From positions 1,302,001-1,366,000 of the forward strand of contig OZ245331.1 in the NCBI GenBank assembly GCA_965226155.1: a DNA stretch of 64,000 nucleotides, written 5' to 3'. Shown here piece by piece: positions 9,272-18,151 of this stretch. Source of the stretch: G965226155 sp965226155 (GTDB lineage: Bacteria > Pseudomonadota > Gammaproteobacteria > Eutrophobiales > Eutrophobiaceae). Each line of letters starts with the position of its first letter. Position 1 is the stretch's first letter. A program made the translations under genes and the position numbers. The notes under the pieces are model-generated. The model was not told where the DNA came from, made no database searches, and worked only from the letters and a program-made list of their open reading frames with translations.

Positions 9272-10120
9272 ATGGATACATTGTTTGATCTTGTCTCACT
9301 GCGCCAAGTAATTGCTCAATGGAAAAAGGAAGGAAGAAAAATTGCATTTGTCCCCACCATGGGGAATCTGCATGCTGGTCATCTTTCCTTGTTAAAACAT
9401 GCACGCTCGCTGGGCGACCGGACCATAATGAGTATTTTTGTAAATCCTATCCAATTTGGCGAAAGTGAAGACTATCAAAGCTATCCCGATACGCACGAAC
9501 AGGATTCAGAAACGCTCAAAGAAAATTCGCTGGATGTGTTATTTGCACCTGATCTTAAAGAAATTTATCCAGGTGGTATGGATGTAGATACACGCTTAAC
9601 CGTTCCCGGTTTGTCATCTATATTATGTGGAGAATTTCGGCCGGACCATTTTCCCGGCGTGGCAACAGTTGTTACTAAGCTGTTGATTAATATCGAACCG
9701 GATTACGCGCTTTTTGGTGAAAAGGATTATCAGCAACTGTTAATTATACGACGAACAGTTGAGGATTTATGTTTTCCAGTGGAAGTGATCGGGATGCCAG
9801 TAGTAAGAGAGAAAGATGGTCTGGCGATGAGTTCCCGCAACAGCTACCTTGATGACGAACAGCGGGAAATAGCACCATTAATTTATCAGACCTTGACTAG
9901 TGCCGCTGAACTGTTAAGCAAAAACCTGGCTGATATTTCAGCTATTGAATCTGAAGGTTTAAAACAACTTGAGTCTGTAGGGTTCAGGCCAGAGTATTTT
10001 AGTATCCGCCGCTCTTCTGATTTGATGCCGGCCGGTTCCGATGATAAAGAGGTGTCGATTTTGACGGCAGTTTGGTTGGGTTCTGCGAGACTAATAGATA
10101 ATATTAAGGTCGTTTTATGA
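9272..10120 (+). CDS. panC: Pantothenate synthetase PanC
   Basis: ATP-dependent condensation of pantoate with beta-alanine. The 282-residue product has FVPTMGNLHAGHLSLL (HIGH-like nucleotide motif), FVNPIQFGESEDYQSYP, FRPDHFPGVATVVTKL and FGEKDYQQLLIIRR, followed by the KMSKS-like VREKDGLAMSSRNSYL. It follows panB after a 60-bp gap. panD is not in the window. Confidence 0.95.
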   Translation: MDTLFDLVSLRQVIAQWKKEGRKIAFVPTMGNLHAGHLSLLKHARSLGDRTIMSIFVNPIQFGESEDYQSYPDTHEQDSETLKENSLDVLFAPDLKEIYPGGMDVDTRLTVPGLSSILCGEFRPDHFPGVATVVTKLLINIEPDYALFGEKDYQQLLIIRRTVEDLCFPVEVIGMPVVREKDGLAMSSRNSYLDDEQREIAPLIYQTLTSAAELLSKNLADISAIESEGLKQLESVGFRPEYFSIRRSSDLMPAGSDDKEVSILTAVWLGSARLIDNIKVVL

Positions 10121-10136
10121 TGATAGCTCAGATGTC

Positions 10137-10886
10137 ATGAGAAATATATCTAGTCCAACCGCTATTGTTATCATCATTGGAAATGAGATCTTGTCTGGCC
10201 GAACCCAGGATGCAAATCTATCATTTCTTGGAAAACGATTTGATGAGCTTGGTATCCTTCTGAAGCAGGCGATAATAATCCCTGATGTAGAAGAAAAAAT
10301 CATTGCCGCTGTCAATGAATCCCGTCACGAAGTGGATTATGTTTTTACGACAGGTGGTATTGGGCCAACCCATGATGATATAACCATGATGTCAGTTGCA
10401 AAGGCTTTCAGGGTCGAAGTTGAAAGAAACCAAGAAGCAGTAGACGCGATGAACAAATATTACGAACCGGGGAAACTGAACGAAGCACGATTGAAAATGG
10501 CTGATATCCCAAAAGGAGCGACACTAATCGATAATCCCATCAGTGGCGCCCCAGGTATACAGATAGAGAATGTATTCGTATTCCCTGGCGTCCCTTTGAT
10601 TACACAAGCGATGTTCGACGGTATTACTGATCGACTGATAGGCGGTTTACCTGTTTTGACTGAAAATATTGCAACCAATCTTACTGAAGGCAAACTTGCG
10701 GAAGGGTTGGGTATGATCCAGGATCGATATGATGACGTCAGTATCGGTAGTTATCCGTATTTAAAAAAAGGAAAACTCGGCGCAAATCTGGTTATGCGTT
10801 CAACCGATCGGATAAGGCTTGATAGTGCTGGTATTGAAATTGGAGTTCTAATTAAAGATCTCAATGGGAAAATTTTGAATAAATAG
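10137..10886 (+). CDS. CinA-like molybdopterin-binding domain protein
   Basis: Product of 249 residues with the MoCF/CinA N-terminal fold: AIVIIIGNEILSGRTQDANL, then VFTTGGIGPTHDDITM and the IDNPISGAPGIQIENVFVFPG segment. It lacks the C-terminal nicotinamide-nucleotide amidase domain of full CinA, so it belongs to the short form related to the N-terminal domain of CinA and YfaY. CinA N-terminal domains have ADP-ribose pyrophosphatase activity in some bacteria; the role here is unknown. It follows panC after 16 bp. Confidence 0.8.
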   Translation: MRNISSPTAIVIIIGNEILSGRTQDANLSFLGKRFDELGILLKQAIIIPDVEEKIIAAVNESRHEVDYVFTTGGIGPTHDDITMMSVAKAFRVEVERNQEAVDAMNKYYEPGKLNEARLKMADIPKGATLIDNPISGAPGIQIENVFVFPGVPLITQAMFDGITDRLIGGLPVLTENIATNLTEGKLAEGLGMIQDRYDDVSIGSYPYLKKGKLGANLVMRSTDRIRLDSAGIEIGVLIKDLNGKILNK

Positions 10887-10948
10887 GTTGATCCCTGACG
10901 TACTATACAACGTGGCTATATTTATGGCGTTGTGTGTACGACAATAAT

Positions 10949-11599
10949 TTATGACTCTTCTGTAGTTTTTAAAGTTAGATTTTCACCGCGGACTAAATCA
11001 CCATCTATAACTGGTTCTCCATTAATAAGACCAGTGCCGCGTGTGACGTAAGATAGAAAAGGTCCATTAACTGAAACAGTTTGGTTGGTTTCGAGCAACC
11101 CAACATCAATTAAGGTTTGACCATCGAATGTTTTATCTTGATCGGTTGCCCCACCGTAGATGCGGGTCATTTCACCCAGTTTCGGTTTATAAAATTTGTA
11201 TCCGGCTGGTTCTCCAGAGCGTTCAGGCAATACCCATAGCTGAATCATTCGATTTTCAGTGACGTCAGGGTTAACCTCGTTATGAGAAAATCCTTCGCCA
11301 CCGGCACGTTGTACTTGAATATCGTTATTATTCATTTCTTGGCCATGTTCCAATGATCCTTCGTGAGCGACCCGACCTTCTACCATAACTGATATAACAT
11401 CGATCTCCCGATGGCTGTGCATTTGAGTTTCTCCATGAGGGAGGAACCGAGCATCTGCGAGATACACAAAATTGCCAATACCATCCCAGGTTCCCGGCTC
11501 ACGAGGGGGACCAGCCACCTTCGATCCTATCCCCAGGCGATGTTCGCGTAGACCTGCGAATCCGCCAAGTGGTAAATCTTCGCGGTGTAGAATTTCCAT
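10949..11599 (-). CDS. Pirin family (bicupin) protein
   Basis: 216-residue protein starting MEILHREDLPLGGFAGLREH. The pirin N-terminal cupin is seen in FVYLADARFLPHGETQMHSH and REIDVISVMVEGRVAHEGSL, which carry the His/Glu metal-ligand pattern, and in RAGGEGFSHNEVNP. The second cupin is at about 125-210. Its length fits the YhaK-like group rather than larger pirins. Some members act as quercetinases or stress-responsive proteins; no substrate is assigned. Confidence 0.82.
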   Translation of the reverse strand: MEILHREDLPLGGFAGLREHRLGIGSKVAGPPREPGTWDGIGNFVYLADARFLPHGETQMHSHREIDVISVMVEGRVAHEGSLEHGQEMNNNDIQVQRAGGEGFSHNEVNPDVTENRMIQLWVLPERSGEPAGYKFYKPKLGEMTRIYGGATDQDKTFDGQTLIDVGLLETNQTVSVNGPFLSYVTRGTGLINGEPVIDGDLVRGENLTLKTTEES

Positions 11600-11682
11600 A
11601 GTTATTGAAAGTATAAGAGAATGGTTTAAATATTATATGCTGACTCTTGATTAGAAAAGCTGTGATTGGAGATAAAGGAGGC

Positions 11683-12452
11683 TTATTGAAACAGGCCTTT
11701 TATTTTTCCGCCCTCCTCCTTACCTTTATCCAGTACCGAACTCGCACCTTCTTTAATGGTGCCACCGACATTTCCTAATACTTTATCCAGATTCAATGTG
11801 CCGACGGCAGAACCGACACTGGATTTTACGCTGCCCATTATTTCTTTGGCCACTTCAGCGGGTGATGCACCATCATCTTTTTTCCCGATATCTTCCAAAT
11901 GGATATCAGGCATGTTGGCAGACAGTTTTTTCCTTTTAACAGACTATGACTGACGCTAACGTTGCCATCATTCATATACAAGTCCTCAATCATTAGTTTT
12001 GGTCCAGCATCAGCATTTTCCTGTTGCTCACCCTCTTGACCAGTAAATGCAATAATATTATCTGTTAAGGCATCAATGTTGCTGCCTCCAGAAGCAAGTT
12101 CATATATTACAATCGGCCCCTGGACTAAAATTATCTTTGATGATAATTGTTTCTTGCATAATTGAATCCAGATCCATAATGACCTTCACCTCGTCTAGTT
12201 TCATGGCGAAGTCGGTGTTAAAACCTTCTGGATTCCCAATAAATAAACCTTGTGGTGACGCTTCACCTTCAGTCATGTTTAATGTAACCTCATCAAGATG
12301 CACATCAGTCTGTGTTATTGCCGGGCCATATTTATTAACTGCCGATACTATTATTTGATCAAGTGAACTCAGTGTTTTATAAACAATGATGCCAAAACCG
12401 AAAAACGAAAGTAACACTACACCAATAATTATCTTTTTTTCTTCATATTCAT
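11683..12452 (-). pseudogene. AsmA-like / DUF748-like envelope protein, multiply frameshifted
   Basis: Three minus-strand frames add up to one protein of about 250 residues. The N-terminal part (about 12446-12130) reads VVLLSFFGFGIIVYKTLSSL, then ITQTDVHLDEVTLNMTEGEA and GLFIGNPEGFNTDFAMKLDE. The middle (about 12130-11945) reads ILVQGPIVIYELASGGSNID. The C-terminal part (11913-11683) reads MPDIHLEDIGKKDDGASPAE. The order matches a widespread gammaproteobacterial envelope protein resembling AsmA repeats. Lesions: a likely missing A in the A7 run after ATG 12446 or 12452, an extra A near 12130, and a missing A in the A6 run near 11940. Two of the three lie in poly-A tracts. Confidence 0.7.
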
Positions 12453-12495
12453 CTCGTATTTATTAAATGATTAGAATTCAACGATATCTTGTACG

Positions 12496-12849
12496 TTAGA
12501 TATCCGACCAAATTGCATACTCATTACCATTGGGATCACTAAAGTGAAAACGTCGGCCACCTGGAAATGAAAATATGGGTTTTATAATTTTACCGCCAGC
12601 ATTTTCTATTTTTAGCTGCGTATTCTCGAGTTCCTTACTATAGAAAACGATAAGTGCGCTACCAGTTTGAGTGGAAACTGATAAGTCAGATTTAAAAAAT
12701 CCACCGTCAATACCTTCATTAGAGAACGCTGAATATTCCGGTCCATAACCGACAAATGACCATCCAAATACAGTAGTAAAAAATGCTTTTGTTGATTCAA
12801 TGTCTTTAGATGGAAACTCTACGTAATTAATTTTTTCATGTTCATACAT
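12496..12849 (-). CDS. VOC (glyoxalase/bleomycin-resistance-like) family protein
   Basis: 117-residue single-domain VOC protein. It begins KINYVEFPSKDIESTKAFFT, followed by VFGWSFVGYGPEYSAFSNEG, and ends FHFSDPNGNEYAIWSDI, the beta-alpha-beta-beta-beta pattern of two repeats. VOC proteins act as lyases, dioxygenases or binding proteins; sequence alone does not show which. It lies between the AsmA-like pseudogene and metY, same strand, with no sign of damage. Confidence 0.82.
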   Translation of the reverse strand: MYEHEKINYVEFPSKDIESTKAFFTTVFGWSFVGYGPEYSAFSNEGIDGGFFKSDLSVSTQTGSALIVFYSKELENTQLKIENAGGKIIKPIFSFPGGRRFHFSDPNGNEYAIWSDI

Positions 12850-12882
12850 TACAGAGTGTTCGTTAGGCTGTTTATACGTTTG

Positions 12883-14154
12883 TTAGGCTTTCCCCAATGC
12901 TTGCTCGATATCATTCATAATGTCATCAATATTTTCGATACCAATAGACAATCGTACTAGGTCCTTTGAGACGCCAGCAGTTTTCAACTCATCATCCGAG
13001 AGTTGTCTGTGTGTCGTGGTCGCCGGATGACACGCTAAGGATTTAGCATCGCCGATATTCACTAGGCGCGTGATTAATTCCAGCGAATCGATAAATTGGG
13101 TTCCTGCTTCAAGTCCTCCTTTGACACCGAAACTAAGAATACCCGCAGCACGACCACCACAGTATTTCTGCAGTAACTGATGGTCTTCATTGTCAGGTAG
13201 GCCGGCATACTTCATCCAGGTTACCTTAGGATGTTCTTTCAGATAATTTGCAACTTTAATTGTGTTTTCGCAGTGCCTATCCATACGCACCGGTAAGGTT
13301 TCGATACCTTGCAGAATTAAAAACGTATTCATGGGTGAAAGGGCGGCACCCATATTTCTTAGTGGAACAACCCGAGCTCTACCGATGTAAGCAGCCTCAC
13401 CCAACGCTTCTGTATATATAACCCCATGGTAAGAGGCGTCAGGTTCGTTCAATTTCTTAAATCGTTCTGCATGTTCAACCCAGGGAAATTTGCCGGAATC
13501 CACCAGTACGCCACCAATACTATTACCATGGCCGCCCATGTATTTGGTGAGTGAATGAACAACGATGTCACAACCATGTTCAAATGGTCGGCATAGATAA
13601 GGAGTAGGGACGGTATTGTCTACGATTACTGGAACACCTTTGGCATGAGCTAATTCTGAAATTTTACCAAGGTCTGCTACATCGCCGGCCGGATTGCCTA
13701 TTGATTCACAAAATATCGCCTTGGTATGATCGTCGATCTTGGATGCCATCCCGTCAAAATCTTTAGCGTCGACAAACCGTGTTTCTATACCCAGTTGTGG
13801 CAGTGTGTGAGCGAATAGATTATAGGTCCCACCATATAATGTGCTAGTGGAAACAATATTGTCACCGGTTTCAGTGATAGTCATGATGGCATAAGTAGTT
13901 GCAGCCATGCCCGATGCGAGGCCCAAACTACCTACGCCGCCTTCCATCTCAGTTACTCTCTGCTCTAGAACTGCCGTTGTTGGGTTCATGATGCGGGTGT
14001 AGATATTTCCTTCAACTTTAAGGTCAAATAAGTCAGCCCCGTGTTGGGTATCATCAAAGGCGTAGGATGTGGTCTGATAAATCGGGACTGCAACGGATTT
14101 CGTAGTAGGTTCAGGTGAATAACCACCATGGATAGCAATGGTTTCAATTTTCAT
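12883..14154 (-). CDS. metY: O-acetylhomoserine aminocarboxypropyltransferase (sulfhydrylase)
   Basis: PLP enzyme of the Cys/Met metabolism family, 423 residues, the length of MetY (trans-sulfuration lyases are near 390). Signatures are YTRIMNPTTAVLEQRVTEME, LGLASGMAATTYAIMTI, VPVIVDNTVPTPYLCRPFEH and VVHSLTKYMGGHGNSIGGV, in which the Lys of SLTKY binds PLP; the end is LVRLSIGIENIDDIMNDIEQ. It likely makes homocysteine from O-acetylhomoserine and sulfide. It is divergent from the DUF3179 gene; no S-box-like leader was noticed. Confidence 0.9.
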   Translation of the reverse strand: MKIETIAIHGGYSPEPTTKSVAVPIYQTTSYAFDDTQHGADLFDLKVEGNIYTRIMNPTTAVLEQRVTEMEGGVGSLGLASGMAATTYAIMTITETGDNIVSTSTLYGGTYNLFAHTLPQLGIETRFVDAKDFDGMASKIDDHTKAIFCESIGNPAGDVADLGKISELAHAKGVPVIVDNTVPTPYLCRPFEHGCDIVVHSLTKYMGGHGNSIGGVLVDSGKFPWVEHAERFKKLNEPDASYHGVIYTEALGEAAYIGRARVVPLRNMGAALSPMNTFLILQGIETLPVRMDRHCENTIKVANYLKEHPKVTWMKYAGLPDNEDHQLLQKYCGGRAAGILSFGVKGGLEAGTQFIDSLELITRLVNIGDAKSLACHPATTTHRQLSDDELKTAGVSKDLVRLSIGIENIDDIMNDIEQALGKA

Positions 14155-14430
14155 AGTAATTTCTTCCTTATAGGTAATATTTTAGATTATTCGGTTCGGA
14201 TACATGACATCGTATACATTATTATAAGCCAGCTAATAATACCTAAAAAGATGGAATTTAGAAGCATCTTTCTAAAATTGAATTGGGTCCAACATGCCAA
14301 GTTTGGAAGATCTGTGCAACATTTTATACTTTGAAACGTATAGTAGTCATTTCAGGTAGTTACTAAGAACTTTAACTTCTTTCACCAGTCTGAAATCATA
14401 CCCATCTACTTCATCTTTACACTTTCCCAC

Positions 14431-15393
14431 ATGATAAATTTATTTAAAGACCTTCCAAAAGGTCTCGTCTATTCACTGCTTGCCGCAATGCTGCTCATTT
14501 CTATGGGAGAAGTTAATGCAGAATCCAAGAATGGATTTGACTTAACTGACAGTTTAATTCCAATTGAAAAAATAATGCAGGGTGGGCCGCCAAAGGATGG
14601 CATCCCGGCAATCGACAATCCAAAGTTCATTTCCGCAGATGAAGTAAAATTTATTAAATCCATAGACAGAGTGATTGGCGTCTTCAGAGACGGTGTTGCT
14701 AAGGCCCACCCAATCTCGATCCTCAATTGGCATGAAGTCGTCAATGATCGTATTGGTGGACATTCGATTGTTGTTACATATTGTCCTCTGTGTGGAACCG
14801 GCATGGTATTTTCTTCTGAGACTTCAGACGCACAGATAAGATTTGGTGTTTCAGGCTTATTGTATAACAGTGATGTGCTTCTTTATGACCGTCAAACGCA
14901 TTCTCTGTGGTCCCAATTACTCAGTAAGGCAGTAGCTGGCCCGCTTAAAGGAACTAATCTCGATATGCTGCCTGCCGCACATACTACTTGGCGTGACTGG
15001 AAGCGTCGACATCCGAATACGATTATTCTTTCTACCGATACGGGTTTCAGACGAGATTACAGTAAATCGCCTTATTCTGGCTATCGTCAAAGTAACCGGC
15101 TGATGTTTCCGGTTGAACATAGCAACCAAAAATATCGAAATAAGGAAATGGTTCTCGGGGTAATAATCGATGGTAAGAGTAAGGCACACCCATTTTCTGA
15201 ACTATCTAAATACGGTAAAGAGCAATTCACTGACGTGATCGCAAATAAAAAGATAATTGTTAAATGGTCAAAGAAAGACCAATTCGCTCAAATAATAGAC
15301 GAGTATAAAAATGAAATGCCAAGCGTACTGGTCTACTGGTTTGCTTGGTATGCTTTCTATCCTGAAACCCAAATATATCAAGCCAGTCCTTAA
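14431..15393 (+). CDS. DUF3179 domain-containing exported protein
   Basis: 320-residue protein with a cleavable signal peptide (hydrophobic residues about 12-26, AxA-like site near GEVNA). DUF3179 features are IPAIDNPKFISADEVKFIKS, VIGVFRDGVAKAHPISILNW, IVVTYCPLCGTGMVFSSE with a C-x-x-C pair, FGVSGLLYNSDVLLYDRQTH and a second KAHPFSELSKYG repeat. The function of DUF3179 is not established. It stands alone and is intact. Confidence 0.88.
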   Translation: MINLFKDLPKGLVYSLLAAMLLISMGEVNAESKNGFDLTDSLIPIEKIMQGGPPKDGIPAIDNPKFISADEVKFIKSIDRVIGVFRDGVAKAHPISILNWHEVVNDRIGGHSIVVTYCPLCGTGMVFSSETSDAQIRFGVSGLLYNSDVLLYDRQTHSLWSQLLSKAVAGPLKGTNLDMLPAAHTTWRDWKRRHPNTIILSTDTGFRRDYSKSPYSGYRQSNRLMFPVEHSNQKYRNKEMVLGVIIDGKSKAHPFSELSKYGKEQFTDVIANKKIIVKWSKKDQFAQIIDEYKNEMPSVLVYWFAWYAFYPETQIYQASP

Positions 15394-15402
15394 ATTAAGA
15401 GG

Positions 15403-15600
15403 TTACTCGTCCTCATCCCTATCCGGTATAGCCGCACCGACTACTTTACCTGTTACTTTGGCTGCGCCAACAGTAGCACCTACTGCCGTGCTTGCCGTAG
15501 TGTCGACAACCTTTACGACGGTACAGCTGCCCAAGAAGAACAACAATGGCAATAAGACGCCAAATACGTATTTTGCTAATATAGAATTTCTAAGCTTCAT
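15403..15600 (-). CDS. Small lipoprotein
   Basis: 65-residue peptide with a basic N-terminus, hydrophobic segment (YVFGVLLPLLFFLGSC) and a clear lipobox LGSC with Cys near residue 27. The mature part is a short Ala/Val-rich KVVDTTASTAVG and KVTGKVVGAAIPD stretch. Tiny lipoproteins of this style are common in gammaproteobacteria and unassigned. Convergent with the DUF3179 gene, 10 bp apart. Confidence 0.7.
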   Translation of the reverse strand: MKLRNSILAKYVFGVLLPLLFFLGSCTVVKVVDTTASTAVGATVGAAKVTGKVVGAAIPDRDEDE

Positions 15601-15686
15601 AGTATAATTTTGTCTTCATTAACCTGATGATAGACCAGCGCTCACATGATTATAACTCTTATTTTTCAATGAATTTATTAATTTTT

Positions 15687-16754
15687 CGTGAATTCAATTT
15701 GTAAGTGCAACTCAATTAGGTGGCACGAACGGCAAGCTGCGGTAGCATCCTTACCTTTCGTTCCAGCAAGAAAGAGAGGCACAGATGAGACACTACACAC
15801 AGCTTACCGAGCATCAACGTTACCAGATTTACGCCCTGATGAAAGCAGGACATACACAAACGGAGATAGCCGCCTTGATAGGCGTGCATAAACCTACTAT
15901 TAGCCGTGAACTCAGACGCAACCGTGGCTTGAGAGGCTATCGACCCCGCCAAGCTCAGTTGCTCCGACAAGCGCGTCGAGAAGCCAGCCAACAACAGCGA
16001 CTCCCCACGACCTTGTGGGAGCGAGTAGAGGTCTGGCTGCGGGACGAATGGAGTCCTGAGCAAATCAGTGACTGGTTGCATAAACGAGAAGGTATCGCTC
16101 TGAGTCATGAATGGATATATCACTACATATACCAGGACAAGGCAGACGGCGGTGAGCTGTACCGGTACTTGCGTTGCCAGAAGAAACGAAAGAAGCGTTA
16201 TGGTAGTTATCAACGTCGTGGGGTTCTGGTGAATCAGGTCAGCATTGATAAGCGTCCCGCCATTGTGAACAGGAAGACACGCATCGGTGGCTGGGAAGTG
16301 GACACCGTCATCGGCAAAGGCCATCGACAGGCGCTGGTCACCTTGAGCGAGCGCAAGTCGATGTACACCTTGATTGCACAGGTGAAACGACGAACTGCCT
16401 CTGCCGTCAGGCAAGCTATCGTGCGATTGTTGTCTAATATGAAGGCGTCGGTTCACACGATCACCTCGGACAATGGAAAAGAATTTGCTGAGCATGAGGT
16501 TATTGCTCAACAATTGAACGCGGGGTTCTATTTTGCACATCCTTATGCCTCCTGGGAACGGGGTTTAAATGAAAATATCAATGGTCTCATTCGACAGTAC
16601 TTCCCAAAGAAAATGGACTTCAGCACGATTACACAAAAGCAGTTAAACTTGGTCATGAAAAAACTCAATCACCGTCCCAGAAAAACACTTAATTCAAAAA
16701 CACCACATGAAGTCTTTTTTAACATCAACGTTGCACTTCAAAGTTGAATCCGCG
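15687..16754 (+). mobile_element. IS30-family insertion sequence, copy B (complete)
   Basis: 1068-bp element with the same approximately 25-bp imperfect terminal repeats as copy A, opposite orientation. It ends 62 bp before the porin ATG and reads toward it, so any promoter in its right end could drive that gene. Flanks are T-rich on both sides; a short TTTT duplication is possible but cannot be distinguished from chance. Confidence 0.9.
15785..16747 (+). CDS. IS30-family transposase (copy B)
   Basis: 320 residues, nearly identical to copy A. Visible differences include Pro for Ser in HKPTIS and Gly for Asp at residue 169 (RIGGWEVD), four positions before catalytic D173. The triad D173, D229, E263 is kept. 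Whether the D169G change affects activity cannot be told from sequence; residue 169 is Asp in the other copies. Confidence 0.93.
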   Translation: MRHYTQLTEHQRYQIYALMKAGHTQTEIAALIGVHKPTISRELRRNRGLRGYRPRQAQLLRQARREASQQQRLPTTLWERVEVWLRDEWSPEQISDWLHKREGIALSHEWIYHYIYQDKADGGELYRYLRCQKKRKKRYGSYQRRGVLVNQVSIDKRPAIVNRKTRIGGWEVDTVIGKGHRQALVTLSERKSMYTLIAQVKRRTASAVRQAIVRLLSNMKASVHTITSDNGKEFAEHEVIAQQLNAGFYFAHPYASWERGLNENINGLIRQYFPKKMDFSTITQKQLNLVMKKLNHRPRKTLNSKTPHEVFFNINVALQS

Positions 16755-16816
16755 TTTTATTCTTACTGTCGTATTTAAATAAACATTTTCATTAGGTCTA
16801 CAGAAGGAGAATATAA

Positions 16817-18067
16817 ATGGCTCGTATTTCTAAATTAAAGGTGCTTTTGAGTTGGGCGATTTTAGGAATGATTGTCTTACTGTCCACTCCCATATATGCA
16901 TCCAATGAAGCCATGCTTGAACTACTCAAATTACTTAGGGACAAAGGCAGTATCACAACATCTGAGTATGAACTGCTTAAAAATACTGCTGAAGCTGATG
17001 AAGAAAAGATTGAAGAGAGCGTTAGCGAAATTAAACAAGATGTTGAAGAAAATATTAGCGTGGCAACAACGGCCATGGATAACTCAGGATGGGCATCAAA
17101 GATTAAGTTAAAGGGCGATATCAGATTGCGTTATCAAACCCAAAACAATGAGCCAGGTGATGATCGAAGTCGGGGACGTTTCCGTTATCGCTTAGGTGTG
17201 ATTGCACAACCTACTTCTGGATGGGAGGTGGGCTCAGGCCTTGCTAGTGGTGGTTCTGACCTTCGTTCAAACAACCAATCGTTTACTGGCACCTTTTCAA
17301 CAAAAGCAATTAACCTCGACTACGCCTATGCTCAGTACATAATAAACGACAACCTCAAGGTCATAGGAGGCAAGTTTAAACATGCTAGTTACTTGTATGC
17401 ACCTTCTGATTTAATGTGGGATAGCGATATTAATCCTGAGGGATTTTCTGCAAAATTCACTCACAACTCCGAGCTCGGAACCACGTTTGCCAATAGCGGT
17501 GTTTGGGTATTATCCGAGAGTAGTAGTGGCGATGACGATCCTTATATGATCTATGCCCAACTGGGACAAAATTTCGGATCAGATAATTTATTGGGTAGGG
17601 TTGCTGGGACATATTACTCGTTTGAAGACATTACTGCTTTGGGGGCAATTGCTACAGATGGCTCTAACTCTGATTTCAATTTCGGCGGGATCTATTCTTT
17701 GTCAGGTGAAATTGGTTTGAATAGCTTATTTAACAGCAACATTAAAGCCAGCATATTTGCGGACTGGGTTTCAAACAGCGATAGCGTTACCGACGAAGAC
17801 AACGGTTACTTAGTTGGGGTGAAGGCATCAAATGGACCATGGGCAATAAGATATTCTTATGCTGATCTAGAACAAAATGCCTGGCCCGATATTCTCCCAG
17901 ATTCAGATCGGTTTGATGGACTCACTGGTATCCAGGGACATGAAATCGGTTTTTCTTATAAAATCTTGAAAAATGTTTCCCTCGATCTTGATTATTATGC
18001 AGTCGAGAGTGACGTATCATTTGAAGACCAAGATCTGTTGCAAATGGATGTGAGTGTAAAATTTTAG
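16817..18067 (+). CDS. Putative outer-membrane porin
   Basis: 416-residue protein with signal peptide (hydrophobic residues about 9-28, cleavage near YAS). A short helical N-terminal region follows (residues about 30-85, NEAMLELLKLLRDKGSITTS, Glu/Lys-rich, coiled-coil-like). Then comes a beta-barrel with alternating residues and aromatic girdles (KLKGDIRLRYQTQNN, LDYAYAQYIINDNLKVIGGK, WAIRYSYADLEQNA). It ends in Phe (MDVSVKF), the usual C-terminal BAM signal. The pattern fits the putative-porin family of uncultured gammaproteobacteria; the solute is unknown. A strong RBS (GAAGGAG, 8 nt spacing) precedes ATG 16817. Confidence 0.8.
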   Translation: MARISKLKVLLSWAILGMIVLLSTPIYASNEAMLELLKLLRDKGSITTSEYELLKNTAEADEEKIEESVSEIKQDVEENISVATTAMDNSGWASKIKLKGDIRLRYQTQNNEPGDDRSRGRFRYRLGVIAQPTSGWEVGSGLASGGSDLRSNNQSFTGTFSTKAINLDYAYAQYIINDNLKVIGGKFKHASYLYAPSDLMWDSDINPEGFSAKFTHNSELGTTFANSGVWVLSESSSGDDDPYMIYAQLGQNFGSDNLLGRVAGTYYSFEDITALGAIATDGSNSDFNFGGIYSLSGEIGLNSLFNSNIKASIFADWVSNSDSVTDEDNGYLVGVKASNGPWAIRYSYADLEQNAWPDILPDSDRFDGLTGIQGHEIGFSYKILKNVSLDLDYYAVESDVSFEDQDLLQMDVSVKF

Positions 18068-18079
18068 ATCATAAATTCG

Positions 18080-18117
18080 TTGCTGACCTAGTTTGATTTA
18101 TCAAACTAGGTCAGCAA
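18080..18117. terminator. Perfect 18-bp inverted repeat between convergent genes
   Basis: TTGCTGACCTAGTTTGAT, a TT centre, then the exact reverse complement. It lies 13 bp past the porin stop and 34 bp before the MBL gene end, so it could serve as a bidirectional terminator. There is no clean U-tract on either side, so function is uncertain. Confidence 0.55.
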
Positions 18118-18151
18118 GATTGTAATTCTTGTATGAAATATTATTTTTCCT

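Noticed and set aside
14155..14430. SAM-type riboswitch upstream of metY
   Set aside because: The 276-bp gap between metY and the DUF3179 gene shows no S-box-like conserved core or terminator/antiterminator pair by eye.
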